Shown piece after piece: positions 27,243 to 35,546 of a stretch of DNA of 64,000 nt. The position numbers were made by a program, and so were the translations under genes. The stretch comes from Pseudalkalibacillus berkeleyi (GTDB taxonomy: Bacteria; Bacillota; Bacilli; Bacillales; Fictibacillaceae). The first letter of the stretch is position 1. Every line of letters begins with the position of its first letter. The stretch is taken from NCBI RefSeq assembly GCF_021608225.1, contig NZ_JAKIJS010000001.1:1488001-1552000 (forward strand), in the 5' to 3' direction. Under the pieces are notes generated by a model. The model did no database searches, was not told the origin of the DNA, and saw only the letters and a list, made by a program, of their open reading frames with translations.

Positions 27243-27905
27243 CTAGTCAAATAGCTCTGTCAAATCGCTTACGACATGATCAGGGGTGACGCCAAGTTCG
27301 TCCATTATACCACCGGAACGGTTCACCCATGCAACCTGGAAACCGAACGTCTTTGCACCAGCGATGTCCCATGTGTTTGAAGATAAGAATAACACTTCTT
27401 CACGCTCTACGCCAAGTTGCTCTAGTGCGTGCAAGTAGGATGAAGGATGAGGTTTGAATTGTTTAATGCCATTCACTGAAATCAACTGATTGAAATAACC
27501 TTGAAAATGGTGATGCTCGATCAACGGATGCAGCATCTCCTCTGATCCATTTGAGAAAACGGCTAATTGATACCCTTCTAACTGCGAAAGAATACCTTCC
27601 ACTTCCTTATACGGTTCTAACTTCAAATAAGCATCCAGCAGTTTCTCTTCTTTTGTTTCAGTCAATTCAACATCTTCTACCATACATGCATAGGTCAAAG
27701 CATCCTTAGTAATTTCCCAAAACGGCCGATAGTTTCCCATAAGCCCTCTTAAGAAAGAATACTCTAACTGCTTCTTTCTCCAGATTTCACTAATTTTCTG
27801 CCCTCGTTCAGGAAACTGTCTTTCGCACTCTTTTATTACGGAATGTACATCAAAGAGTGTCCCGTAAACGTCAAACACGATTGCTTTAATATTTTGATCG
27901 GACAT
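27243..27905 (-). CDS. HAD hydrolase, haloacid dehalogenase type II-like
   Basis: 220 residues. HAD motifs: nucleophile Asp in VFDVYGTLFD (near 11), Ser/Asn in FSNGSEEM, Lys in FKPHPSSY, and LSSNTWDIAGAKTFGF at the end. The type-II L-2-haloacid dehalogenase signature region SSNxWD is present, so dehalogenation of a 2-halo acid is possible, but the native substrate is often unknown in this group. It is 23 nt upstream of the flavoprotein gene. ATG at 27905 chosen over the adjacent TTG. Confidence 0.82.
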   Translation of the reverse strand: MSDQNIKAIVFDVYGTLFDVHSVIKECERQFPERGQKISEIWRKKQLEYSFLRGLMGNYRPFWEITKDALTYACMVEDVELTETKEEKLLDAYLKLEPYKEVEGILSQLEGYQLAVFSNGSEEMLHPLIEHHHFQGYFNQLISVNGIKQFKPHPSSYLHALEQLGVEREEVLFLSSNTWDIAGAKTFGFQVAWVNRSGGIMDELGVTPDHVVSDLTELFD

Positions 27906-27929
27906 CAATTAATCACTCACTTTTTTCCA

Positions 27930-28592
27930 TTATTGTTCATCCGTTCGAATTGAAAACATTGCAAAGAGCTTTTTCCTAAATAGAATCGGTAACGAGGTAA
28001 GAACGATTAGACTGACGATTGACAAAATGAGAAGTTCATTACCGCCTGAGTACGAACTGCTTCCTAGACCACAATAAATGAATGCACCCGGTATAACACC
28101 TAGTACCGTTGCAAAAAGATAATCACGCATTCGAATATTAGATACAGCACTTAAGTACGTCACTAGTTCGAAATGTAAAAACGGGATCAACCGTAAAATG
28201 AGCAAAATGATAAATCCTTTATCCTCAATTTCTTTGCGAAGTTCGGCATACTTCTCAGACGATGAAATTTTTCCTAATGAAAAACCAAGATTTCGAACAG
28301 CCAAGTATGATAATAACGCCCCAAGAGTTGTTCCAATTATCGTCAACAAGAATCCGTACCAAAATCCGAATGCGAGTCCACCAACCAATGCTAATAAGGA
28401 AGATGGAAATAGAATAAACGGTCTTAAAGCGAAAACCACTAAGTATACCCCTGGTGCAACCCACCCGAAACTCATCACCCAATTCCGAATCTCTTCTGGC
28501 GGGATTTTAAAGAAAGTCTGGTTCAACCAAATGAAAGCAACTATGATTACGATGATGATTCCAATCTTCTTAACCCATTTTCTTTTGTCCAT
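27930..28592 (-). CDS. TVP38/TMEM64 family membrane protein
   Basis: 220 residues with six hydrophobic segments and the SNARE-associated (VTT/DedA-like) core: FILFPSSLLALVGGLAFG and GTTLGALLSYLAVRNLG near 55-110, then LRLIPFLHFELVTYLSAVSNI near 135-155. Related eukaryotic proteins are lipid scramblases, so a role in membrane lipid handling is plausible. First gene of a three-gene minus-strand run, 24 nt before the HAD gene. Confidence 0.85.
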   Translation of the reverse strand: MDKRKWVKKIGIIIVIIVAFIWLNQTFFKIPPEEIRNWVMSFGWVAPGVYLVVFALRPFILFPSSLLALVGGLAFGFWYGFLLTIIGTTLGALLSYLAVRNLGFSLGKISSSEKYAELRKEIEDKGFIILLILRLIPFLHFELVTYLSAVSNIRMRDYLFATVLGVIPGAFIYCGLGSSSYSGGNELLILSIVSLIVLTSLPILFRKKLFAMFSIRTDEQ

Positions 28593-28696
28593 TTATCTAC
28601 CTCGTTTTTGAATTCTATTGATTGAACGACAAGACTTTAATAGTAATCTTCCCTTTACACGCTTGAAGCTAAACGTTCAAGACCTTGCTGTTAAAC

Positions 28697-28732
28697 GAAA
28701 AAGACCGCCGAACTCCTCAAAGTTAGGCGGTC
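28697..28732 (-). terminator. Orphan minus-strand terminator
   Basis: GACCGCC/GGCGGTC stem followed on the minus strand by TTTTTCG. No complete minus-strand gene ends directly before it. Confidence 0.6.
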
Positions 28733-28847
28733 ACTTCATACGATGTTTCCTTCTACCTTAAGTATAACCCTTAAAATCTCTAAATAACAGACTGTTTTTT
28801 ACACAATTTACCTCTTAAGATTAATACTACATGAAGGGGGAATGCCT

Positions 28848-29031
28848 TTGTTTATTGAAGTCTGGAAAAATACGAATTTACGAGTATATTTTGTAGGACG
28901 GTTCCATTGAGCGAGGTTTATTGTATATTGGAATAATTACGCTCATACCATTCCTATTATCTACTTTTCGTTTTCCTGATCGAACACATCAACGTGTTGA
29001 AGAAAAATTTTCAGGACACCCCCACATGTAA
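28848..29031 (+). pseudogene. Remnant of a transporter gene (N- and C-terminal scraps)
   Basis: After AAGGGGG a TTG-started frame reads FIEVWKNTNLRVYFVGRFH, typical of the first residues of MFS permeases, then stops (TGA 28908). A frame shifted by one continues RGLLYIGIITLIPFLLSTF and on through FPDRTHQRVEEKF to a TAA at 29029, typical of a permease C-terminus. The middle is missing. I read this as a large internal deletion of a transporter gene; identity of the parent is a guess. Confidence 0.5.
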
Positions 29032-29082
29032 CGCCAAATACCCGAAACCTATTAGCACAACCCCCTTAAAAGTTATTATTAG

Positions 29083-29130
29083 AAAGGACACTTTTGATGT
29101 AGCATCCCCTGCATCTCAAGTGTCCTTTTT
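29083..29130. terminator. Bidirectional terminator before the ECF sigma gene end
   Basis: AAGGACACTT/AAGTGTCCTT, 10-bp perfect stem enclosing a smaller GATG/CATC hairpin, with T-run on plus. It lies between the transporter remnant (+) and the sigma gene (-). Confidence 0.85.
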
Positions 29131-29145
29131 CTGTACTTATAAAGT

Positions 29146-29676
29146 TTATGTGCTCAATTCAAGTTTTACTTCATTCCGTATTTGTTGTCTTGCTCTGTAC
29201 AATCTTGATTTGACTGTACCAATTGGTAATTTCAAATGTTGGGCTATGCTCTCTTCTTTCATTCCATCCTTATACTTCAATAAAAATACTGTTTTAAGCG
29301 CTGGTTTGAGTTGAAGAATTTCTTGTACAATCTCCTCTTTCAACCAAATCTTCTCAACTTCGGTCTCGACATTGTTCTGTCCTTTTGAGTTATCTGAGAA
29401 AAGAAGATCATCAACTAAAATCATTCCGATTCGCTTCTCTTTTCTGATGAGGTCAATAGCCGTTCTTGATGCGATGGTTGATAACCAGGCACCCATTTTT
29501 TCTATATCTAGAATGGAGTCAATCTTACTTAACGCTTTAATGAATGTTTCTTGCACGATATCTTCTGCCAAGTAAGCATCCTTCGTAATCTTAATCGCGA
29601 CCTTGAACACCTTCTCAGCGAACGCCTCATATAGGTCATTGAAATCTACTCCTTGCACATTCAGTTGTACAGCCAC
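29146..29676 (-). CDS. ECF-type RNA polymerase sigma factor
   Basis: 176 residues. Region 2 about 10-80 (YLAEDIVQETFIKAL, LSTIASRTAIDLIRKEKR), region 4 about 115-165 (LKPALKTVFLLKYKDGMKEESIAQHL, GTVKSRLYRARQQI). GAGGTG is 6 nt before the GTG at 29676; the longer frame starts inside it. No anti-sigma gene follows; instead the gene is fourth in an operon with a GntR regulator and an ABC transporter, 15 nt after the permease. How its activity is held in check is not apparent. Confidence 0.9.
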   Translation of the reverse strand: MAVQLNVQGVDFNDLYEAFAEKVFKVAIKITKDAYLAEDIVQETFIKALSKIDSILDIEKMGAWLSTIASRTAIDLIRKEKRIGMILVDDLLFSDNSKGQNNVETEVEKIWLKEEIVQEILQLKPALKTVFLLKYKDGMKEESIAQHLKLPIGTVKSRLYRARQQIRNEVKLELST

Positions 29677-29691
29677 TTTTCTCACCTCAAC

Positions 29692-31680
29692 CTATTCAAA
29701 ATGTTTCTTCACGAAGTCAGGGACATCACTTGGATAAAAACTTCTTATATCGCGATTACCATTCTTATAATGGAATAAAATTACATATGGATTTGCACCA
29801 AGGTGTCCGGCTGAATTTTCAAGGCTTTCTTCAATTTCATCCTCTGAAGTTACCTTTAGTGCATTATTCATCTTCTGAAATTCTTCACCTGAATATTGAT
29901 AAATATCCTGCGAACCATCAATTTGATCATGGTTTACGACGACTGCATAATCCACATCGTTTGCATTTATGCGAGCATCTTCAAGCTTCCCTTCTTTTTC
30001 TAACCATTTCTCAAATTGAACATAAGATGGTTTAAATTCTCCGAAGTAATCCCTGCCACTTCCAGCAATATCAAACAGTAGAATTGATGTGACCCCTCGG
30101 TTTTGTTTGCGACTATCGAACGTCTCGTTTTTAACGTCTTCTTTTAATACCTCTATCGCTTCTTTAATTTTTTCTGGTGAACTGATCGTAACTCTCTTTG
30201 ATGAAGGGCCTTCGCTATCAATGGTAATTCTAGTAACGTCCTCTGGATTTACTACTAAGATTTTTTCGAAGTTCATTTTATATTCCATAGACTCATAGAT
30301 CGGCTTCAAATACTTATCATACTCACCGTTATCTGGAATCTGGTATTCTCTAATTACTTTTTTATCATTTTTCATTTCATATACGATAAATACATTGCGC
30401 AGGTCTTGATGTCCTGGATACTCCTGATTTAGGGTACTCTTATTTTCAATAATTTCTTCATGTAATTTCATGACTGCACTAATATTACTCGCATCTTGTA
30501 AAAACGGTTTTGGATAAGTATTATTTTCAGGACGATATTTATCTGCATATTCATAATAATGGTTTCCGAAGTAGATCCTCTCAATATTTTCTGCTTCAGG
30601 TACTTTCTTCTCAAAACCTGTTACATCAAACTGCAAGATGAAAATTCCCAATGCTAGGATGATCGCAAATCCAAAATAACCTTTTAGGTGTGTAAACACA
30701 CGCCACGTTTTATGGAGGATCATTTCAGCAACGAAGTAGCCAATAATAGACCCAATTAGATAACCAACTACTAACCATGTTAAGCTGTTTTGCGTTTCTC
30801 CGAAATAAACCCCTCCAACTAGCATGGTACAGAAGGTAACCCCATATTTGAATACTGGTTTTAACGGATTAAATACGAGTGCCTGTGAAACCCCTTCAAG
30901 CTTTCTCCTCTTATAGATGAATAGTCCAAAAAGGAAAAAGAGAATGGCTATAACAAGGTAAATCATCCCTTGTAAAATTGAAAACTCTGAACTTGTATTT
31001 TGCAGCATCGGTGCTGCTATGATAGGTGAATAGTATTCTAATTTCTTATTAAAATAGTAATCTGCATTAAACCCAAACAAATAATGCTTTGCATTCATTA
31101 AGAGGAGCGCTGTAATTCCAGCAGGAAATAACAACAAGATGTAGGTCAGAACACCTTGAACGGCTGTCAATCCTGTCATTGTCCCGATGAATACTGTTGC
31201 TGCGAAGACAAGTATAAGATTAGCGAACGTAATGCCAATCCATTGCGCTACCTCAGACAGTGTATAATAGTGTTCAAGGCCTAGTGCTGCATGTAAAATC
31301 ATTAATATTATGGCTGTAATTAAAATGGGAACGGCTAAGTAAATGATCCCAATACTAAAGTACTGCGTATACATTTTCGTTCTCTTAATTGGTAAGCTGT
31401 GCATAAAATCCGATGCACTTTTCACTTGTAAATAGCGATACAAGAACATGCCGAGTAATACCGGAATTGCAAACATTAACAATAATTGCAATTCAAAGTT
31501 AATAGAAAATACATTTTTAAAATATCTATACTGTTGGTTTTCCTCATTACTCCATATCATCAGTACTTGTAAAGGCATAATCAACAATAATCCGACTAAA
31601 TATATGATGCTCACCCAACCGACGCTGCGGAAGCTTTGGACTATCATTTCTTTATTAATCCAGGACGCTTTGGATTGCAT
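29692..31680 (-). CDS. ABC transporter permease with large C-terminal extracytoplasmic domain
   Basis: 662 residues. N-terminal ABC-2-like half with about ten membrane segments (to about residue 360), then roughly 300 polar residues beginning VTGFEKKVPEAENIERIY, a DUF6449-like domain expected outside the membrane. The frame overlaps the ATPase gene by 26 nt; ATG at 31680 chosen because a GGGGGATGTGGG tract precedes it, though ATG codons 3 and 7 codons upstream are possible. Pairs with the YtrB-like ATPase; substrate unknown (related Ytr/Bce systems answer envelope stress). Confidence 0.8.
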   Translation of the reverse strand: MQSKASWINKEMIVQSFRSVGWVSIIYLVGLLLIMPLQVLMIWSNEENQQYRYFKNVFSINFELQLLLMFAIPVLLGMFLYRYLQVKSASDFMHSLPIKRTKMYTQYFSIGIIYLAVPILITAIILMILHAALGLEHYYTLSEVAQWIGITFANLILVFAATVFIGTMTGLTAVQGVLTYILLLFPAGITALLLMNAKHYLFGFNADYYFNKKLEYYSPIIAAPMLQNTSSEFSILQGMIYLVIAILFFLFGLFIYKRRKLEGVSQALVFNPLKPVFKYGVTFCTMLVGGVYFGETQNSLTWLVVGYLIGSIIGYFVAEMILHKTWRVFTHLKGYFGFAIILALGIFILQFDVTGFEKKVPEAENIERIYFGNHYYEYADKYRPENNTYPKPFLQDASNISAVMKLHEEIIENKSTLNQEYPGHQDLRNVFIVYEMKNDKKVIREYQIPDNGEYDKYLKPIYESMEYKMNFEKILVVNPEDVTRITIDSEGPSSKRVTISSPEKIKEAIEVLKEDVKNETFDSRKQNRGVTSILLFDIAGSGRDYFGEFKPSYVQFEKWLEKEGKLEDARINANDVDYAVVVNHDQIDGSQDIYQYSGEEFQKMNNALKVTSEDEIEESLENSAGHLGANPYVILFHYKNGNRDIRSFYPSDVPDFVKKHFE

Positions 31681-32554
31681 ATCCCACATCCCCCATCTCA
31701 TAAATGAATATTTCTTCTAACGTTAGTGACAACATATCGAAAATCACTGGATTGTACATTGCAAAGTGTTCTTTAATTTCTTCTGTTTGTCCTTTAACGA
31801 TGCAAAGAAGGACACTCCCTCGTTCTTCTTTGTAGAGCACTCTTGTATTTTCGAATACGTTCGCAGGTATGCCATCTTTAAAAGCGACCTGGATTTTATG
31901 GATATCAGATTTGAGATCATCGAGTTCTCTTTCTAATAATAATTTTCCTTTATGTAGGATCCCGATGTGATCGCAAATGTCCTCAATCTCTCTTAAATTA
32001 TGGGAAGAAATAAGTACTGTCATTTCACGCTCAGCAACATCTTGTAAAATTAAGTTCTTCACTTTCTTACGCATAACCGGATCGAGTCCATCAATCGGTT
32101 CGTCTAGTATAAGAATATCTGGCATTGTCGATAGCGAGATCCAAAACGCGACTTGACGCTGCATCCCCTTCGAGAACTTATGAATTTTCTTTTTCACATC
32201 AATTTCAAATACTTCATTAAGCTTTTGAAACCGCTCTTCATTCCAGCTCTTATACATGTTTTTGTAAAAGTTCGCCATTTGACGGACCGTGTACTGCGAA
32301 AAGAAATAAAGCGTATCGGGTATGAAAATCATTCGTTCTTTCAAATCTGTATTTTCAAATACGGGTTGCTCATCTACCTTTATGTCTCCACTTTCTTCTC
32401 TTAATACACCCGCTACAATTCTAAGTAACGTCGTCTTTCCGGCTCCGTTAGAACCGAGCAGTCCATAGATCGATCCTTTTTTGATCGTAAACGAAACGTC
32501 AGTAAGAGCTTCAGTGTCATCCAACATTTTTGAAACACTATTCACTTCAATCAT
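31655..32554 (-). CDS. ABC transporter ATP-binding protein (YtrB-like)
   Basis: 299 residues. Walker A GLLGSNGAGKTT near 32-43, signature FSKGMQRQ near 132, Walker B DILILDEPIDGLDP near 147-160, H-loop SSHN near 182. It directly follows the GntR gene (1 nt gap) and overlaps the permease, so the three are translated together. Confidence 0.92.
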   Translation of the reverse strand: MIEVNSVSKMLDDTEALTDVSFTIKKGSIYGLLGSNGAGKTTLLRIVAGVLREESGDIKVDEQPVFENTDLKERMIFIPDTLYFFSQYTVRQMANFYKNMYKSWNEERFQKLNEVFEIDVKKKIHKFSKGMQRQVAFWISLSTMPDILILDEPIDGLDPVMRKKVKNLILQDVAEREMTVLISSHNLREIEDICDHIGILHKGKLLLERELDDLKSDIHKIQVAFKDGIPANVFENTRVLYKEERGSVLLCIVKGQTEEIKEHFAMYNPVIFDMLSLTLEEIFIYEMGDVGYAIQSVLD

Positions 32555-32555
32555 G

Positions 32556-32936
32556 TCATTCCCCTCCCCCTATTGATCTCTCTAAATCTTCTATTAATGC
32601 TCGTAAATCTTCTGTACTCATCCCCAAATACAGCGCTTCTAAAATCAGTTTGGATAGTTCTTTTTGAACATATTCTAATTTCTCTGTGTTGACAGCATCT
32701 GTCGTTTCACTAACAAAACTACCTTTACCTTTAATTGAATAAATATATCCTTGCATCTCGAGTTCACGATACGCTTTCTGAATCGTATTTGGATTAATCG
32801 TCAATTGCTGTGCCAACACTCTTACAGAAGGGAGTTTCTCATCTTGTTTCATCACATCACTGATGATCAACTCTTTAAACCGTTCCACTAACTGTTCATA
32901 GATCGGTTTCCTACTCCTGACATCTAAATCAAACAT
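32556..32936 (-). CDS. GntR family regulator, YtrA subfamily
   Basis: 126 residues from the ATG at 32936 (GGAGGG 5 nt upstream); the longer frame runs through AT-rich operator DNA and is not coding. Winged helix (PIYEQLVERFKELIISD..LPSVRVLAQQLTINPNTIQKAYRELE) with the very short C-terminal tail of YtrA proteins. First gene of its operon with ATPase, permease and ECF sigma factor. Likely an autorepressor acting at the dyad 32985-33011. Confidence 0.9.
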   Translation of the reverse strand: MFDLDVRSRKPIYEQLVERFKELIISDVMKQDEKLPSVRVLAQQLTINPNTIQKAYRELEMQGYIYSIKGKGSFVSETTDAVNTEKLEYVQKELSKLILEALYLGMSTEDLRALIEDLERSIGGGE

Positions 32937-32958
32937 ATACTCCCTCCAATCTGCATCC

Positions 32959-33043
32959 ACTGTATTATCTGTATCATCCGTACTAACTGTATTATTATTA
33001 TTAATACAGTTATGATTATATACCAGTAATTTCATTTTGGGAA
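32959..33043 (-). promoter_or_regulatory. Promoter and operator of the GntR-ABC-sigma operon
   Basis: Minus-strand -35 TTCCCA (33038-33043), 17-nt spacer, -10 TATAAT (33015-33020). Directly downstream AACTGTATTA (32985-32994) and its perfect complement (33002-33011) form a dyad with a 7-nt spacer, at the transcription start. Another ACTGTATTA half lies at 32959-32967. Position fits repression by the GntR protein. Confidence 0.7.
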
Positions 33044-33208
33044 GGATAATTTTCCAATTTGATAAAAATAAATCAAATACGTTTTTCGAGATAAAAATAG
33101 TAAATATTCAATCCGAGTATGTAGGATATGTTAAGATAAATGAGGTATTGTTAACAAAGGTGTCATTTAAGTTGACAATTATTCAATTCGCTTAATTGGT
33201 GGGATATT

Positions 33209-33625
33209 ATGTATACACTGCGAGGTCATCATCTTTTTTGCCTTCTTGGATATCGAGGTATGGGTTATTCTCAAGAATACGTTGAAAATATGACACGGTT
33301 ACACCGGTCCTTGAGGGACAACCCGAAGACGTGGATTTTACTTGTAAAGGGACCAGATAACCTATGCGAGAAATACCCAAACTCAGGTGAATATCACTGC
33401 CTCGACAAACACATTTATGAAAGAGATGCAGCGATCTTAGAGAAGTTAGGGCTTAGAATTGGTCAAATTTTGAAATGGGAGGATATTGAATCACGGATAC
33501 GAAAGAATGTCGTACCATCCGATATTCAAAGCATTTGTGAATCATGCTCCTGGCGTACATATGGCGTTTGTGAACAAGGCGTACAAGACATTCTTGACTC
33601 AAAGGGATTAAGAGAAGTAAAATAA
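33209..33625 (+). CDS. DUF1284 cysteine-rich protein
   Basis: 138 residues, function unknown. Starts YTLRGHHLFCLLGYRGMGYS, the DUF1284 hallmark, and contains further Cys at NLCEKY, YHCLDKH and CESCSWRTYGVC, a pattern suggesting an iron-sulfur or zinc site. A weak ribosome site (GGTGGGA) precedes the ATG. Stands alone between the GntR promoter region and a terminator. Confidence 0.75.
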   Translation: MYTLRGHHLFCLLGYRGMGYSQEYVENMTRLHRSLRDNPKTWILLVKGPDNLCEKYPNSGEYHCLDKHIYERDAAILEKLGLRIGQILKWEDIESRIRKNVVPSDIQSICESCSWRTYGVCEQGVQDILDSKGLREVK

Positions 33626-33663
33626 GTCCTTCTCATTTTTCAAAATTGATCGGATTATAATTA

Positions 33664-33699
33664 AAAGGAGGCTTCTTTTAGAAAAAGATCCGCCTCCTT
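33664..33699. terminator. Bidirectional terminator DUF1284 / signal peptidase
   Basis: AAGGAGGC/GCCTCCTT stem with an internal TCTTTT/AAAAAGA pairing, between convergent genes. Confidence 0.75.
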
Positions 33700-33729
33700 A
33701 ACGTACATAATTGTTTATCAACGTTTTTA

Positions 33730-34275
33730 TTATTTTATATCTCTAATTTTCGAAAGTGGATAAAAGACAAACTCACTTTCTCCAATAATATAGTCTTTAT
33801 GTATAAATCCTAATCCATTCCGACTATCCATACTGTTTAATCGATTGTCTCCCATCACATAGTAATGATTTTCTGGTACAATTATGGGTCCAATATCTCC
33901 TGTTAAGTTAACCCCTAACTCTTCAGCCTTATTTCGATTAGCTGTAAGATAAGACTCATCCACTTGTTCTTTATTTACATATAACTTGTCTTCTTTCATT
34001 TCGATTCTTTCACCCGGAAACCCAATAATCCGCTTCACATAATTTGTATCTTCTTTCGTGTCTTTAATAATTACAATGTCACCTCTGCTCAATCCATCTG
34101 TAATGGCACCCAGCTTATTGACCAGGATTTTTTCGTGATTATGTAATGTAGGCTCCATAGAAGATCCTTTAACGATATAAGGCGCAAACAAGAAAGTCTT
34201 TACAAGCATCACGATACCAAAGGCAATGATAATAGATTTAATCCAACTAAATAACTCATTTTTTGTTTTTGACAT
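33730..34275 (-). CDS. Type I signal peptidase
   Basis: 181 residues, membrane-anchored serine-lysine protease that cleaves secretory signal peptides. N-terminal membrane segment about 11-31; catalytic Ser in GSSMEPT (residue 40) and Lys in YVKRIIGFPGE (near 81); box E GDNRLNSMDSRNGLGF near 142-157. A B. subtilis SipS/SipT-type enzyme, and an accessory copy judging from its AT-rich neighbourhood. Its 5' end overlaps a small upstream frame. Confidence 0.92.
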   Translation of the reverse strand: MSKTKNELFSWIKSIIIAFGIVMLVKTFLFAPYIVKGSSMEPTLHNHEKILVNKLGAITDGLSRGDIVIIKDTKEDTNYVKRIIGFPGERIEMKEDKLYVNKEQVDESYLTANRNKAEELGVNLTGDIGPIIVPENHYYVMGDNRLNSMDSRNGLGFIHKDYIIGESEFVFYPLSKIRDIK

Positions 34276-34397
34276 GTGTATATAACATCTCCTTCAAAAA
34301 CGAATGACGAAATCACATCGTTAATAATGATAACTGCAGGCCTTAATGGAACACCGAGGTCATAAACTGCACCCGCTAGGTCATTAAGAAGCCCCAC
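34209..34397 (-). CDS. Possible small protein overlapping the signal peptidase start
   Basis: 62 codons from a GTG placed 7 nt after AAAGGAGG, reading (M)GLLNDLAGAVYDLGVPL onward, and overlapping the peptidase gene by 67 nt in another frame. No family recognised. The good ribosome site makes translation plausible; it could be a real peptide, a leader coupled to the peptidase, or the start of a truncated gene. Confidence 0.35.
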   Translation of the reverse strand: MGLLNDLAGAVYDLGVPLRPAVIIINDVISSFVFEGDVIYTCQKQKMSYLVGLNLLSLPLVS

Positions 34398-34420
34398 GAC
34401 TTATCCTCCTTTGCAAAAAA

Positions 34421-34705
34421 TTACAGAATAAACACGAAGAAACCAATAATTGAGGTAACAAAATAGCTTATTAACCCTATTCTTCTATACCTTTTATTTA
34501 TGTTCGCTCGCGTTTCTAACTTTTTTATATAATCATATAAAATAAAAAGACTTATGATAAGAATGGCTCCAAATAAATTACGTTCATTAATCATTACTAA
34601 AGCTAAAGTTGTCAAAATACCAAAGGTAACATTGCTTACTATTGTCCCGATATTAACCCTCCTATTGCTTGCCTTTAAATATTTGCACCATAGCCGATAA
34701 TCCAT
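34421..34705 (-). CDS. Hypothetical membrane protein
   Basis: About 94 residues with three hydrophobic segments (TIVSNVTFGILTTLALVMI, LFGAILIISLFILYDYI, LISYFVTSIIGFFVFIL). No family recognised. Start uncertain: several ATG/GTG codons lie within 12 nt after GTGGTGA; ATG at 34705 chosen for spacing. It follows the acetyltransferase gene closely and is probably co-transcribed. Confidence 0.55.
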   Translation of the reverse strand: MDYRLWCKYLKASNRRVNIGTIVSNVTFGILTTLALVMINERNLFGAILIISLFILYDYIKKLETRANINKRYRRIGLISYFVTSIIGFFVFIL

Positions 34706-34720
34706 GTTCATCACCACTTG

Positions 34721-35161
34721 CTAAATTGTATACTTGAATATGAGTTCTCCGTTCGGGTCTCGTTCATTTATGAATTCAAATCCCATACTCTGGTATAAAC
34801 GATCGGCTATTCTATTTTCCTCTATGATGCTTAAATAAATAACGTTAACTCCATATTCTTTCGAAACGATTTTGATAAGTTTCCTCATAGCTATTCTTCC
34901 TAAACCTTTGCCTTGGTATTGTTTATCGATCATGATCCGATCAATCCAAGTATCTTTATTTCTTCCAAAAGAACCATACATAGCAAATCCAATGATGTTA
35001 TCATCATTATAAATAGCTACGGGACGCCAAGCAGAGTATGTATTAGCTTCCTCTAGACATTCATCTACACTTTCAATAAATTGATCTTGTCCAGGTTTTA
35101 ACTTAAGGTTTCTTACTAAGTATTCGTTCGTGTAATCAATATCTTTGAAATGTACATTCAT
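34721..35161 (-). CDS. GNAT acetyltransferase, spermine/spermidine (BltD-like)
   Basis: 146 residues. Motif A RIMIDKQYQGKGLGRIAM (Q/R-x-x-G-x-G/A) near 90-107; the N-terminal NLKLKPGQDQFIESVDECLEEA with SAWRPVAIYND matches polyamine acetyltransferases such as BltD. Acetyl-CoA-dependent detoxification of polyamines is the likely role. ATG at 35161 is 8 nt after GAGG. Confidence 0.8.
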   Translation of the reverse strand: MNVHFKDIDYTNEYLVRNLKLKPGQDQFIESVDECLEEANTYSAWRPVAIYNDDNIIGFAMYGSFGRNKDTWIDRIMIDKQYQGKGLGRIAMRKLIKIVSKEYGVNVIYLSIIEENRIADRLYQSMGFEFINERDPNGELIFKYTI

Positions 35162-35374
35162 TATCAAGACCTCACAAATGCATTTTCTTTATTGTAGGAA
35201 CAACAAATGATACGGAGAAAAAAGAAACGCTTTTTCCAATTCAAAATCTGTGATTGAAATTTGGTGAATAACCTCTATTCATAACATATTTCAGCGCTTT
35301 CTCTTAAATATGTTGTGATTAGCCTCTAATCCGTTCAATCCAGACAAACTGGTTTTAAACAATGTTTAACTTAC

Positions 35375-35509
35375 TCACTTTTTCTTTATTAATATGAACA
35401 ACAGTGCTGCCAAGAAAATAGCTATTATTCCTAGTATTACATTCGTTACTACTAAGGTTCCGTTTAAGCTATATAATTCAGTTACTATTGCTTGTATTCT
35501 TTGTTCCAT
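35375..35509 (-). CDS. 44-residue single-pass membrane peptide
   Basis: Starts MEQRIQAIVTELYSLNG, has one hydrophobic helix (about 19-40) and ends IKKK. TTAGGAGG precedes the ATG at 5 nt, as good a site as any in the window. No family recognised; not a toxin family I can name. The rest of 35168-35546 holds nothing I can identify. Confidence 0.5.
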   Translation of the reverse strand: MEQRIQAIVTELYSLNGTLVVTNVILGIIAIFLAALLFILIKKK

Positions 35510-35546
35510 AATTTCCTCCTAAAAAAATAACGTTTTCTCAATTAAA

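Noticed and set aside
28697-28732. End of an unseen minus-strand gene at 28733-28850
   Set aside because: No frame with a start and ribosome site could be found there.
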